Part shown: in pieces, positions 43,716 through 51,853 of the stretch
How positions within the stretch are numbered: position 1 is the first letter of the stretch
How the letters are laid out: the number at the start of each line of letters is the position of its first letter
Notes under the pieces: model-generated
Told to the model about the DNA's origin: nothing
The model's database searches: none
Seen by the model: only the letters and a program-made list of their open reading frames with translations
DNA from: Cumulibacter sp047975195
GTDB taxonomy: Bacteria > Actinomycetota > Actinomycetes > Mycobacteriales > Antricoccaceae
Length of the DNA stretch: 64,000 nucleotides
Direction: 5' to 3'
NCBI GenBank assembly: GCA_047975195.1
Contig: JBKEDB010000014.1
Coordinates: 1-64,000, forward strand
Program-made: the position numbers and the translations under genes

Positions 43716-45293
43716 ATGAAACGACCCCTCAAGTTGGCTTCTGGGCTCACGGCGTTCAGCCTGCTGCTCGCGGGCTGCGGCGACGCACCCGACAAGGCTG
43801 CCGAGCCGAGCAATGAGTACGGGGACACCATCGAGTTGGCCAGCGACTTCGACCCCAACGGACACTTCGACTGGGCTAATGCGTCCTACGTCTCCAGTTG
43901 GGATCCAACCCAAAGCATCAATGGCGGCGACATGATCTGGTACGAGCAGATCTACGACCGACTGCTGCGCGAAGACTTGGACGGGCAGATCGAGCCGATG
44001 CTGGCCTCTGAGTTCACGCCATCCGAGGACGGCAAGACACTGACGCTCACGTTGCAGCAGGGCCTGAAGTTCTCCGACGGTAGCGCGCTGGATGCCGAAG
44101 CGGTGAAGTTCAACCTGGATCGCGCACGCGGTGAGGACAGCAAGATCGCCGGCGACCTGTCCATGGTCGAATCCGTTGACATCGTCGACGAGCAGACCAT
44201 CGAGGTGACGACCAACGGGGCGATCGGCGGCCTGCCGACCGCCCTAGCGACTTCCTCGGGAATCATGGTCTCCCCTGCCGCGGTCAAGGCCGGGACACTC
44301 GAGACGAAGCCCATTGGAATCGGTCCGTACATCGCCACCAACATCACCTCTGGCGACAGCGTTGAGTTCGAGAAGACGCCCGATTACTGGGATCCCGACG
44401 CGCAGCACGTCGAAAGCATGACCTACCAGACGATGTCCGATGATCAGACCCGGATGAACGCATTGAAGTCCGGTGAGGTTGACGGTGCGGCAATTCGCAC
44501 CGATTCGATCGACGAGATCGGGGAGGCCGGATTCACGCCCGTCGTGAAGCCGTCCTCGCTATTCCTCTACCTCATGCTGAACACGGCGAAAGAACCCTTC
44601 GACAAGCCAGAGGTACGCCGGGCCCTGAATATGTCGATCAATCGCGAGGAGATCTCGCAGGGCCTCTACAACGGGTACTGCACGCCGCAGGTGCATCCCT
44701 TCCCCGAAAGCGGCCCCGGCTACCCCGACGACATCGGCGACGGGCTCGACGACCTGCCGTATGACCCCGAGCAAGCCAAGGAGATGCTGAGCGACGCCGG
44801 CATGACCGAACCGCTGGACATGGTGATCTCGGCGTCCAACATCACCATCTACACCCAGTTCGCCGAAGTCATCCAGCAGCAACTCGCGGAGGTCGGTTTC
44901 GATATGGACGTGCATTCGCTGCCACCGGGTCCACAGGTGCAGGAGTTCGCGATCGACAAGACGGCCGAAACCTTGGTGTCCATGTCGACCGGGATCAACG
45001 ACCCCAGCGTGATCGGCCAGCGTTATCTCTCGCCGACTGCGTTGTTCAACCCGGGCTTCGCCGAGTACCCCAAGCTGGACGAACTGTGGGCAGAGGGTTC
45101 CTCTTCGCTGGATCCCGCCGTCCGCAAACCCGCCTACGAGCAGTACGTCGAGGAATGGATCGCGAATCCCCCACACCTGATTCCGGTGTGCCTGGTGCAC
45201 AATGCGTCGGCGTACACCGACGCAGTATCCGGGGTCACTCAGCGCTCCAACGGCTTCCCCGGGTTGCGCGGTGTTGCCGTCGCCGAGGAGTAG
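43716..45293 (+). CDS. ABC transporter substrate-binding lipoprotein (SBP_bac_5, peptide/opine type)
   Basis: The product is 525 aa with a lipoprotein signal, lipobox LLAGC and Cys21. The SBP_bac_5 fold is evident from EPMLASEFTPSEDGKTLTLTLQQGLKFSDGS, GPYIATNITSGDSVEFEKTPDYWDP and KPEVRRALNMSINREEI. It would capture a peptide or opine-like solute outside the cell. It has no permease next to it; the nearest permease set is at 49,927-53,464. It has a good GGAGGAG site. It is convergent with the flavoenzyme gene, with stop codons directly adjacent. Confidence 0.9.
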   Translation: MKRPLKLASGLTAFSLLLAGCGDAPDKAAEPSNEYGDTIELASDFDPNGHFDWANASYVSSWDPTQSINGGDMIWYEQIYDRLLREDLDGQIEPMLASEFTPSEDGKTLTLTLQQGLKFSDGSALDAEAVKFNLDRARGEDSKIAGDLSMVESVDIVDEQTIEVTTNGAIGGLPTALATSSGIMVSPAAVKAGTLETKPIGIGPYIATNITSGDSVEFEKTPDYWDPDAQHVESMTYQTMSDDQTRMNALKSGEVDGAAIRTDSIDEIGEAGFTPVVKPSSLFLYLMLNTAKEPFDKPEVRRALNMSINREEISQGLYNGYCTPQVHPFPESGPGYPDDIGDGLDDLPYDPEQAKEMLSDAGMTEPLDMVISASNITIYTQFAEVIQQQLAEVGFDMDVHSLPPGPQVQEFAIDKTAETLVSMSTGINDPSVIGQRYLSPTALFNPGFAEYPKLDELWAEGSSSLDPAVRKPAYEQYVEEWIANPPHLIPVCLVHNASAYTDAVSGVTQRSNGFPGLRGVAVAEE

Positions 45294-46397
45294 TTACCGC
45301 TTGAATCGCGCGGGGCTGAGCCGCGAGCTCAGCCCCGCGGGGTCCTGCGTTCCGCCGATGATCGACACTGCCAAGTGCGCGGAGGCCGGGGCACTCTGGA
45401 TCCCGTACCCGCCCTGACCTGCGAACCAGAAGAAACCGTCCACCAACGGATCGAATCCGATAACCGGCAGCCGATCTGCGGAGAAACTCCGCAGTCCCGC
45501 CCACGACGTGCGCACGTTTCGGACCTGCAAGTCGGTGGCCTCGTTGATCGCCTCGATCGCGCGGGCGATATCGAGGTCCTGCGGGCGGACATCATGCGGC
45601 TGGTCGAGAGTCTCGTCCGCTGGTGAGCACAGAAAGTCCTCCCCCTCGGGCTTGATGTAGAACGTGTTGCCGATATCGGCCGTCATCGGCACCCGACCGG
45701 CGTTCGTCGTCGCGCCGGGGACGGTGAACAGCGTCCGACGAAGCGGCTGCAAGCCCACGGTCGCCGCGCCGTGCATCGCCGCAACGACATCCGCCCATGC
45801 TCCGGCGGCATTGATCACCAGCGGAGCCCGGTATCGGTTGCCGTGTGTGTCGGTCAACACCCACACCTCGTCCTCGCGATGCGCAGTCACGATCCGCGCA
45901 TCGGTGAACACCTCGCTGCCGGCGGCGATACCCCGCCGGTACCCCTGATGCAGACGATGTACGTCGATCTCCATCGCAGCCGGCTCATACATCCCACCGG
46001 CGACCCACTCCGCTCGCAGATGCGGATTGAGTGCGCGAGCTTCGGCGGCGTCTAGCCGTTCGATCGACGGCACACTCGCCCGCAGCTCGCCGTACTCCTC
46101 ATTCAGGGCGTCCAGCGAGGATTCCGGCGCTACCCACAGCAACCCGAGATCAGATAGCGTCGTGTCACCGATCACCTCAGGGGGTGTGGTGAAGAAATCG
46201 CGACTCGCACTGGTCAGGGTGCGGATCTCCGGCGGACCATAGGACTCGAGGTAGGTCGCGGCCGAACGGCCCGTGGTGTGTACCCCGAGCGTGCTTTCCA
46301 TCTCCAGCACGCCAACCGACATGGACTGACTCAACTCGTACGCCAGGGATACTCCAGCGATCCCGCCACCGACGACCAATGCTCCAAAGCGCCTCAT
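45294..46397 (-). CDS. FAD-dependent D-amino acid dehydrogenase, D-arginine dehydrogenase-like
   Basis: The product is 367 aa. The dinucleotide-binding GGGIAGVSLAYELSQ and E loop at the N-terminus and the DAO fold are clear. The sequence closely follows Pseudomonas D-arginine dehydrogenase (DauA): TTGRSAATYLESYGPPEIR, LTSASRDFFTTPP, NAAGAWADVVAAMHG, GLQPLRRTLFTVPG, and the C-terminal TSWAGLRSFSADRLPVIG and FFWFAGQGGYGIQSAPA. It should oxidise a D-amino acid or related amine to an imino acid. The actual substrate is unknown. Its last 15 codons contain a 13-bp hairpin. Confidence 0.85.
   Translation of the reverse strand: MRRFGALVVGGGIAGVSLAYELSQSMSVGVLEMESTLGVHTTGRSAATYLESYGPPEIRTLTSASRDFFTTPPEVIGDTTLSDLGLLWVAPESSLDALNEEYGELRASVPSIERLDAAEARALNPHLRAEWVAGGMYEPAAMEIDVHRLHQGYRRGIAAGSEVFTDARIVTAHREDEVWVLTDTHGNRYRAPLVINAAGAWADVVAAMHGAATVGLQPLRRTLFTVPGATTNAGRVPMTADIGNTFYIKPEGEDFLCSPADETLDQPHDVRPQDLDIARAIEAINEATDLQVRNVRTSWAGLRSFSADRLPVIGFDPLVDGFFWFAGQGGYGIQSAPASAHLAVSIIGGTQDPAGLSSRLSPARFKR
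45309..45339. terminator. Terminator hairpin inside the flavoenzyme 3' end
   Basis: CGCGGGGCTGAGC at 45309-45321 pairs perfectly with 45327-45339, a 13-bp stem with a 5-nt loop. It lies inside the coding sequence of the DauA-like gene, 15 bp past the binding-protein stop on the opposite strand. Because the two stops abut, there is no free space for a terminator, and this hairpin may serve both transcripts. Confidence 0.6.
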
Positions 46398-46445
46398 ACC
46401 GGCATGGTACGTATTTAGCGCAATCGTGCAATAACCGAGAAACCG

Positions 46446-47054
46446 CTACGAGCGCGCCCGGTCCAGGATTGCGTCCAGCATCTCTGTCTGCTCGGCCCGC
46501 TTCGGCGCAGTGGCGTTGATCGCGGCCTGAGCCGACAATCCATCCATCAGCACATGCAACTCGCGGGCTAGCTTTCGCTCATCCACGCTGTCGGCCAGCT
46601 CACCACGCGCTCGCGCTTGACCTAGGAACGCCAGCACGCGCGATTGGTATCCGCGATTGATCTCATCGGTAAACAACGCGATGAGTTCGTCGTCGCCGAC
46701 AGCCATCCCCCAGAAGCTGATCTCGATCCTCGCCAACAGCACACGCCGCGCGTCCAACGGCAAACACTGCAGCATGAACTCGCGCAGCCCTGCCAAACCC
46801 TCGAGCTTCGATCGCTCCATCCGTTTAACGACTTCGGTATGCGCGGCGAGCATCGCGTTGGCCATGATGTCGCTTTTGTCTTTGAAGTAGTGCGCTAGCA
46901 CCCCGCTGGAGAAGCCGGCCTCACGGGCAATCTCGCGCGTGGTCGCGTTCGCTATGCCGATCCGATCGATCACCCGCCAGGTCGCGCGAATGATGTCTAG
47001 ACGGCGCTGCGCGCACGCGCCCGACGGGTCATTCCCGGCGGCATGTATGGACAT
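46446..47054 (-). CDS. TetR family transcriptional regulator (BetI-like)
   Basis: The product is 202 aa from the ATG at 47054. The N-terminal HTH is LDIIRATWRVIDRIGIANATTREIAREAGFSSGVLAHYFKDKSDI; the sequence is shown in the usual TetR order of three helices, and the RVIDRIGIANAT and SGVLAHYFKDK parts resemble BetI. The ligand domain follows (LREFMLQCLPLDARRVLLARI). It is divergent from the aminotransferase gene and 48 bp upstream of the flavoenzyme gene, so it probably regulates this island. The start codon directly abuts the divergent gene's start, so the true start of one gene may differ. Confidence 0.85.
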   Translation of the reverse strand: MSIHAAGNDPSGACAQRRLDIIRATWRVIDRIGIANATTREIAREAGFSSGVLAHYFKDKSDIMANAMLAAHTEVVKRMERSKLEGLAGLREFMLQCLPLDARRVLLARIEISFWGMAVGDDELIALFTDEINRGYQSRVLAFLGQARARGELADSVDERKLARELHVLMDGLSAQAAINATAPKRAEQTEMLDAILDRARS

Positions 47055-48203
47055 ATGACGGCCGGCCCCATCGTCCCTCCCTCCTACCCGCAGTTCTGGG
47101 ATCACGTAGATGGGCCCTACGGCTGGGATGTCGATGGCACCCGTCATATCGATCTGCTGTGCGGATTCGGCCCGATGGTGCTGGGCTACCGCAACCCCGT
47201 CGTCGAGTCGGCGGCCGCGGCGCAGGCGGCGTACGGCGACACCATGACCGGACCGTCGGCGCGGATGGTCGAACTCGCCGAACTGCTGACCGACACCGTT
47301 GCGCACGCAGACTGGTCGATGTTCGCCAAGAACGGCACAGACGCCACCGCAATAGCGGTTCGCATCGCGCGCGCGGCAACCGGCAAGACCAAGCTGCTCA
47401 AGGCCACTCCGGCGTACCACGGCGCAAACGACTGGTTCACCCCGATGCTCTCCGGCGTCGCCCCCGGCGACCGCGCCAACATCGACTACTTCGATTACAA
47501 CGACCTCGCCTCGCTAGAGGCCAAAGTTGCCGAGCATTCCGGCGACATTGCCGCAATCATCCTCACCCCGTTTCAGCATGATTCGCGTAAACCCCAGGAG
47601 TTCGTCGACCCCGAGTTCGCTCGCGCAGCCCGGACACTGACCACCGGCGAAGGTGCGGTGCTGATCTTGGACGAGGTCCGCACGGGCATCCGTCTTGATC
47701 TGCGTGGCGCCTGGGAAACGATCGGCGTCCGACCCGACCTCACCGCCTATTCCAAGGCCATCGCGAACGGACACCCGATCGCCGCTGTCGTCGGCATCGA
47801 CGCCCTCAAAGAAGCCGCCAGCAGCGTCTATGTGACCGGCAGTTTCTGGTATTCGGCCGTGCCCATGGCCGCGGCGAAGGCGACCATCGAACATGCACTC
47901 GCCATCGACGCTCCAGCGCGGATCGCATCGGTCGGCGAACTACTCAAACGCGGCATCGAGGAACAAGGTGCGCACCTTGGCGCGTATATCAGCGGGCCGC
48001 TGCAAATGCCGTATCTCAGCTTCGCCGACGACCCTTCACTCGCTGTAGCGATGGCTTTCACCGACAGCGCAATACGGCACGGCGTCCTGATGCATCCGTG
48101 GCACACCATGTTCCTCTCTACCGCACACACCGAGGACGTCATCGACGACGTCTCGACCCGAACCGCGCGCGCGTTCGAGGAGATCGCCGCGCTCAAGAAC
48201 TAG
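47055..48203 (+). CDS. Class III aminotransferase (glutamate-1-semialdehyde aminomutase-like)
   Basis: The product is 382 aa from the ATG at 47055 (an ATG at 47043 is also in frame). It is a PLP fold-type I enzyme: KNGTDATAIAVRIARAATGKTKLLK, AYHGANDWF, the PLP-anchoring aspartate in LILDEVRTGIR, and the Schiff-base lysine in AYSKAIANGHPIAAVVG. It resembles GSA aminomutases, but its setting next to a transporter and a DauA-like flavoenzyme suggests catabolism of an amino compound, not tetrapyrrole synthesis. At about 380 residues it is slightly short for the family. The acceptor and donor are unknown. Confidence 0.85.
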   Translation: MTAGPIVPPSYPQFWDHVDGPYGWDVDGTRHIDLLCGFGPMVLGYRNPVVESAAAAQAAYGDTMTGPSARMVELAELLTDTVAHADWSMFAKNGTDATAIAVRIARAATGKTKLLKATPAYHGANDWFTPMLSGVAPGDRANIDYFDYNDLASLEAKVAEHSGDIAAIILTPFQHDSRKPQEFVDPEFARAARTLTTGEGAVLILDEVRTGIRLDLRGAWETIGVRPDLTAYSKAIANGHPIAAVVGIDALKEAASSVYVTGSFWYSAVPMAAAKATIEHALAIDAPARIASVGELLKRGIEEQGAHLGAYISGPLQMPYLSFADDPSLAVAMAFTDSAIRHGVLMHPWHTMFLSTAHTEDVIDDVSTRTARAFEEIAALKN

Positions 48204-48232
48204 CTCGATCCCAGTCATACGAGGAGTCCATC

Positions 48233-49855
48233 ATGTTCGGAAAGTTGGTCGCCCGTCGGCCGCGACGAGCGCTCGCTCTCGCTTCGGCGCTGCTGCTCGG
48301 CGCAAGTCTGACGGCCTGTTCCCCACCGACCTCGGATGAGGGAGGCGGTGGCGGCTCGGATGAAATCATCCTTGGACGTTCGATGGACACCACCACCCTC
48401 GACCTCAGCCGCAACTTCTGCGACAGCTGCCAGATCTACAACGGCGCCGTCTACGAGACTCTCCTGACCGCGACCGCCGCAGATGCCGAACTCGAACCCC
48501 TAATCGCCGAGAGCTGGGAAGCAAACGAGGACAACACCGAGTTCACTTTCCACCTTCGTGACGATGTCACGTTCGCCGACGGTTCACCGCTGGAGGCGAA
48601 GGACGTCAAGTGGTCGTGGGAGCGTCTGAAGAACATCAAGGGCAACGCCAGCTTCATGATGGATGGCGTGAGCGGGATCGACACCCCTGAGGAGCACACC
48701 GTCGTAGTGCACAGCGAATACCCGAACTCGGCATTCTTCAACATTGCTTCGGCGTCCTACATGGGCATCATCAATTCGGACGTCGCGATCGAGAACGGCG
48801 CGACCGCCGACGAGAACGCTGAGTCCAGCGATGAGGCCGAACAATGGTTCATGGCCAACTCCGCCGGATCCGGTCAGTACGTTCTCGATTCCTACCAGGA
48901 AGGATCCTCGCTGGTCCTTACCCAGAACGAGAACTACTGGGGCGAGGAACCGAATTTCTCGAAGGTCACCATCAAGGACGTCGCCGACTCCTCCTCACAA
49001 CTGCAGCAGTTACAACAGGGCGATATCGACGTCGCGATGCAGCTAAGTTTCGATGCGCTCGACCAGATCGAAGCAGACGAGAACATCGCCTCCGAAGTTG
49101 TGCCGACGTACAACTTCGTCTACGTGGCCCTGTCCCCCGGCGCCCCGGGAGCGCCCGAAGCACTGGGCGATCCCGAAGTGCGCGATGCGATCCGCAAGGC
49201 GATCGACTACGACACCGTGATCGATGCGGTCGTCGCTGGACATGCCGATAAGCAGTCGACGGCGATTCCGAACGGATTCGATGGTTCGGCCGATCTGCCG
49301 CTGCCCGAGTACGACGTCGCGGCTGCCAAGAAACAGCTCGCGGATGCCGGATACGCCGATGGGTTCGATATCGACGTCACCTTCCCCACCTTCACCATCT
49401 ATGGGGTCAACTTCAGCACCATGTTCCAGTCGATCCAGCAGAGTCTTCCCGAAGTCGGAATCACCTTGAACCTGAATCCGATCGAGTACTCGGCATGGAG
49501 CGAACAGCTCGGCAGCACCGGTATCCCGATGACATCGGTGTATTACGCGCCGGACCATCCGGACACTGTCCAGTACGCGCAGTACTTCTCACGCGCCGAA
49601 GGCGCCACGTGGGGTGAACGCGCCGGTCTGTCGGCAGATCCCAAGCAGACCGAATTGATGGCCGATTCGCTGGCGCAGACCGGGGATGAGCGTCTGGCGA
49701 CGCTGACCGAACTCGGTCAGGCGATGTACGACGACGCGATCATTCTGCCGATCGCTAACCCGCAGGTCATCCTGGCAAACGGCACCAATGTGGAAGGCAA
49801 TAACTACCACATCACCCACAACATCGACCTGGAGCAGTTGATGTTCACCGATTAG
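48233..49855 (+). CDS. ABC transporter substrate-binding lipoprotein (SBP_bac_5), second of the island
   Basis: The product is 540 aa from the ATG at 48233, with a GAGGAG site 6 bp upstream. The signal peptide ends in the lipobox SLTAC with Cys29, and a Gly-rich linker follows. SBP_bac_5 motifs are EPLIAESWEANEDNTEFTFHL, FADGSPLEAKDVKWSWERL, GSGQYVLDSYQEGSSLVL and DPEVRDAIRKAIDYDTVI. It is 29 bp after the aminotransferase and heads the transporter operon. A hairpin separates it from the permease genes, as often seen where the binding protein is made in excess. Confidence 0.92.
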   Translation: MFGKLVARRPRRALALASALLLGASLTACSPPTSDEGGGGGSDEIILGRSMDTTTLDLSRNFCDSCQIYNGAVYETLLTATAADAELEPLIAESWEANEDNTEFTFHLRDDVTFADGSPLEAKDVKWSWERLKNIKGNASFMMDGVSGIDTPEEHTVVVHSEYPNSAFFNIASASYMGIINSDVAIENGATADENAESSDEAEQWFMANSAGSGQYVLDSYQEGSSLVLTQNENYWGEEPNFSKVTIKDVADSSSQLQQLQQGDIDVAMQLSFDALDQIEADENIASEVVPTYNFVYVALSPGAPGAPEALGDPEVRDAIRKAIDYDTVIDAVVAGHADKQSTAIPNGFDGSADLPLPEYDVAAAKKQLADAGYADGFDIDVTFPTFTIYGVNFSTMFQSIQQSLPEVGITLNLNPIEYSAWSEQLGSTGIPMTSVYYAPDHPDTVQYAQYFSRAEGATWGERAGLSADPKQTELMADSLAQTGDERLATLTELGQAMYDDAIILPIANPQVILANGTNVEGNNYHITHNIDLEQLMFTD

Positions 49856-49860
49856 CCATT

Positions 49861-49899
49861 CGACGGCGCCAGGCGAGCATTCCTCGGCTGGCGCCGTCG
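49861..49899. terminator. Hairpin between binding-protein and permease genes
   Basis: CGACGGCGCCAG at 49861-49872 pairs perfectly with 49888-49899, a 12-bp stem and 15-nt loop. It starts 5 bp after the stop codon. It may be an attenuating terminator or an mRNA-stabilising hairpin that sets binding protein above permease levels. Confidence 0.65.
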
Positions 49900-49926
49900 G
49901 ATCGGTGACCGCTTTGAGAGGACTCG

Positions 49927-50940
49927 ATGCTTCGATTCACGCTGAAACGCCTGGTTCTCGTTCCCTTCTTGCTCTGGGGAATCGTGACCATCGCGTTCTT
50001 CCTGTCTCACCCGATCTCGAGTAACCCGCTCGCTTCGATCGTCGGCGAGCGGAATCTCAACAACCCGCAGATCGTCGCTGCGGCTAAGGCGAAATGGGGC
50101 TTGGACGAGTCCCTGGGCATGCAATACCTGCTATATCTGAAGAATCTCTTGCAGGGCGATATGGGGACGTCGTTTCGCACTCGTCAACCCGTGCTGAGTG
50201 ATTTGACCACCCGCTTGCCGGCGACGTTCGAACTCGCGCTGGCAGCGCTGCTGATCGGGGTCCTGCTCGGGATCGTGCTGGGCATGCTCGCCGCGCGTTT
50301 CAAAGGCAAGGCGCTCGACAGCGTCATCCGCGTGCTAGCACTGACCGGTTCCTCGCTCCCGATCTTCTGGGTCGGCCTACTGTTCTTGTTCCTCTTCTAC
50401 GCGACCCTGGGCATCGCACCCGGCCCCGGACGGCTCTCGGCCCGCGTCGAGCCGCCCGACTTCATCACCGGCTTCTATACGGTCGATTCACTGCTGGCCG
50501 GTAATGGTCCGCTGTTCTACGACGCGTTCATTCACCTACTCATGCCCGCTTTCGTGATGAGTTTGCCACTGCTGGGCACGGTGATCCGGATGGTCCGCGC
50601 CCAGATTCTGCAGGAGGAGAGCGCTGACTACGTACGGACCGCCCGCGCCAAGGGCTTAACCACCACGCAGGTGCTGAACCGTCACGTGCTGCGCAACGCG
50701 ATCACCCCGGTCGTGACCATCATCGGTATATCAATCGGCATGTTGATCATGGGAGCGGTCCTGATCGAGACCATCTTCTCTTGGAACGGAATCGGCACGT
50801 ATGCCGTGGAATCCGCACGCTCCCTCGACTTCCCAGCTATCACAGGCGTCTGCCTCGTCGGCGGCGCCATCTTCCTGCTGGCAAACCTGCTGACTGACCT
50901 CACGTACGCCGTGATCGACCCGAGGGTGAGGCTGCGATGA
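49927..50940 (+). CDS. ABC transporter permease, DppB type
   Basis: The product is 337 aa, starting MLRFTLKRLVLVPFLLWGIVT, with about six membrane segments. The N-terminal RLVLVPFLL-IVTIAFFL pattern, YLLYLKNLLQGDMGTSFRTRQPV and the EAA loop VRTARAKGLTTTQVLNRHVLRNAITPV are DppB signatures. It pairs with the DppC-type permease just downstream, with which it overlaps by 4 bp (ATGA). Confidence 0.93.
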   Translation: MLRFTLKRLVLVPFLLWGIVTIAFFLSHPISSNPLASIVGERNLNNPQIVAAAKAKWGLDESLGMQYLLYLKNLLQGDMGTSFRTRQPVLSDLTTRLPATFELALAALLIGVLLGIVLGMLAARFKGKALDSVIRVLALTGSSLPIFWVGLLFLFLFYATLGIAPGPGRLSARVEPPDFITGFYTVDSLLAGNGPLFYDAFIHLLMPAFVMSLPLLGTVIRMVRAQILQEESADYVRTARAKGLTTTQVLNRHVLRNAITPVVTIIGISIGMLIMGAVLIETIFSWNGIGTYAVESARSLDFPAITGVCLVGGAIFLLANLLTDLTYAVIDPRVRLR

Positions 50941-51824
50941 GTACCGTGCCCGACACTCCCGCGTCATCCACCCTGAGCACCGGCGGACACCAGGCGTCGC
51001 TGCGGGCGCGAATCAAGCCGTTCATCCGACCGCAAATCGTCTTCGGTGTCGTGATGATCGCGCTCTGGGCGCTCATCATCGCGCTGGCCGGCGTGATCTC
51101 CCCACACGACGCATTCGCGGCATCCGGCCCACGACTGCAATCCCCTTCCGGCTCGCACCTTTTCGGTACCGACGCGCTCGGCAGGGACGTTCTGTCTCGC
51201 GTCCTGCACGGCGCGCGCCAATCCATCCCGATTGCTGTGCTCACCATCGCGATCGCGGTCGTGATCGGCAGCCTGCTCGGCGCGCTAGCCGGGTTCTTCG
51301 GCGGAATCTGCGATGCCATCGTGATGCGGCTGGCCGACATCACCATGGCGTTCCCGCCGATCCTGCTCGCGATGGCGGTCGCGGCAGCACTCGGACCCGG
51401 TCTGTGGAATGCCTTCATCGCGATCGTCATCGTGTGGTGGCCTATCTACGCCCGACTCGTCCGAGGGCAAATCCTCTCGATCAAAGAACGCGAACACGTT
51501 ACCGCCGCTCGCGCGATCGGGATGGGTCGCGCGAAAATACTCCGAAACCATGTACTGCCGCATTCACTCACCCCGATCGTGGTCAGTGCGACGATCGACC
51601 TCGGCACGATCATCATCATGATCGCGTCGCTGAGCTTCCTCGGCCTGGGCGCCCTACCGCCCTCTCCAGAATGGGGCGCGATGATCACCGACGGCGCGGC
51701 CAACTTCTATCAGTGGTGGATCGCGGCAGGACCAGGGCTCGCCATGGTCTCGATCGTGTTCGCGGTGAACGTCCTCGGCGACGGTATGCGTGACGTCCTC
51801 GACGTACGAGCGAGCGGCCGATGA
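50937..51824 (+). CDS. ABC transporter permease, DppC type
   Basis: The product is 295 aa. The N-terminal cytoplasmic tail is followed by a first membrane segment (VFGVVMIALWALIIALAGVI), a LFGTDALGRDVLSRVLHGARQS stretch typical of DppC, and the EAA loop HVTAARAIGMGRAKILRNHVLPHS. It ends with a PSPEWGAMITDG loop and a last segment with VFAVNVLGDGMRDVLDVR, also standard. It forms the translocation path with the upstream permease. Confidence 0.93.
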   Translation: MSTVPDTPASSTLSTGGHQASLRARIKPFIRPQIVFGVVMIALWALIIALAGVISPHDAFAASGPRLQSPSGSHLFGTDALGRDVLSRVLHGARQSIPIAVLTIAIAVVIGSLLGALAGFFGGICDAIVMRLADITMAFPPILLAMAVAAALGPGLWNAFIAIVIVWWPIYARLVRGQILSIKEREHVTAARAIGMGRAKILRNHVLPHSLTPIVVSATIDLGTIIIMIASLSFLGLGALPPSPEWGAMITDGAANFYQWWIAAGPGLAMVSIVFAVNVLGDGMRDVLDVRASGR

Positions 51825-51853
51825 ACACGGACCTACGCACGAAGGAAGCAGCC

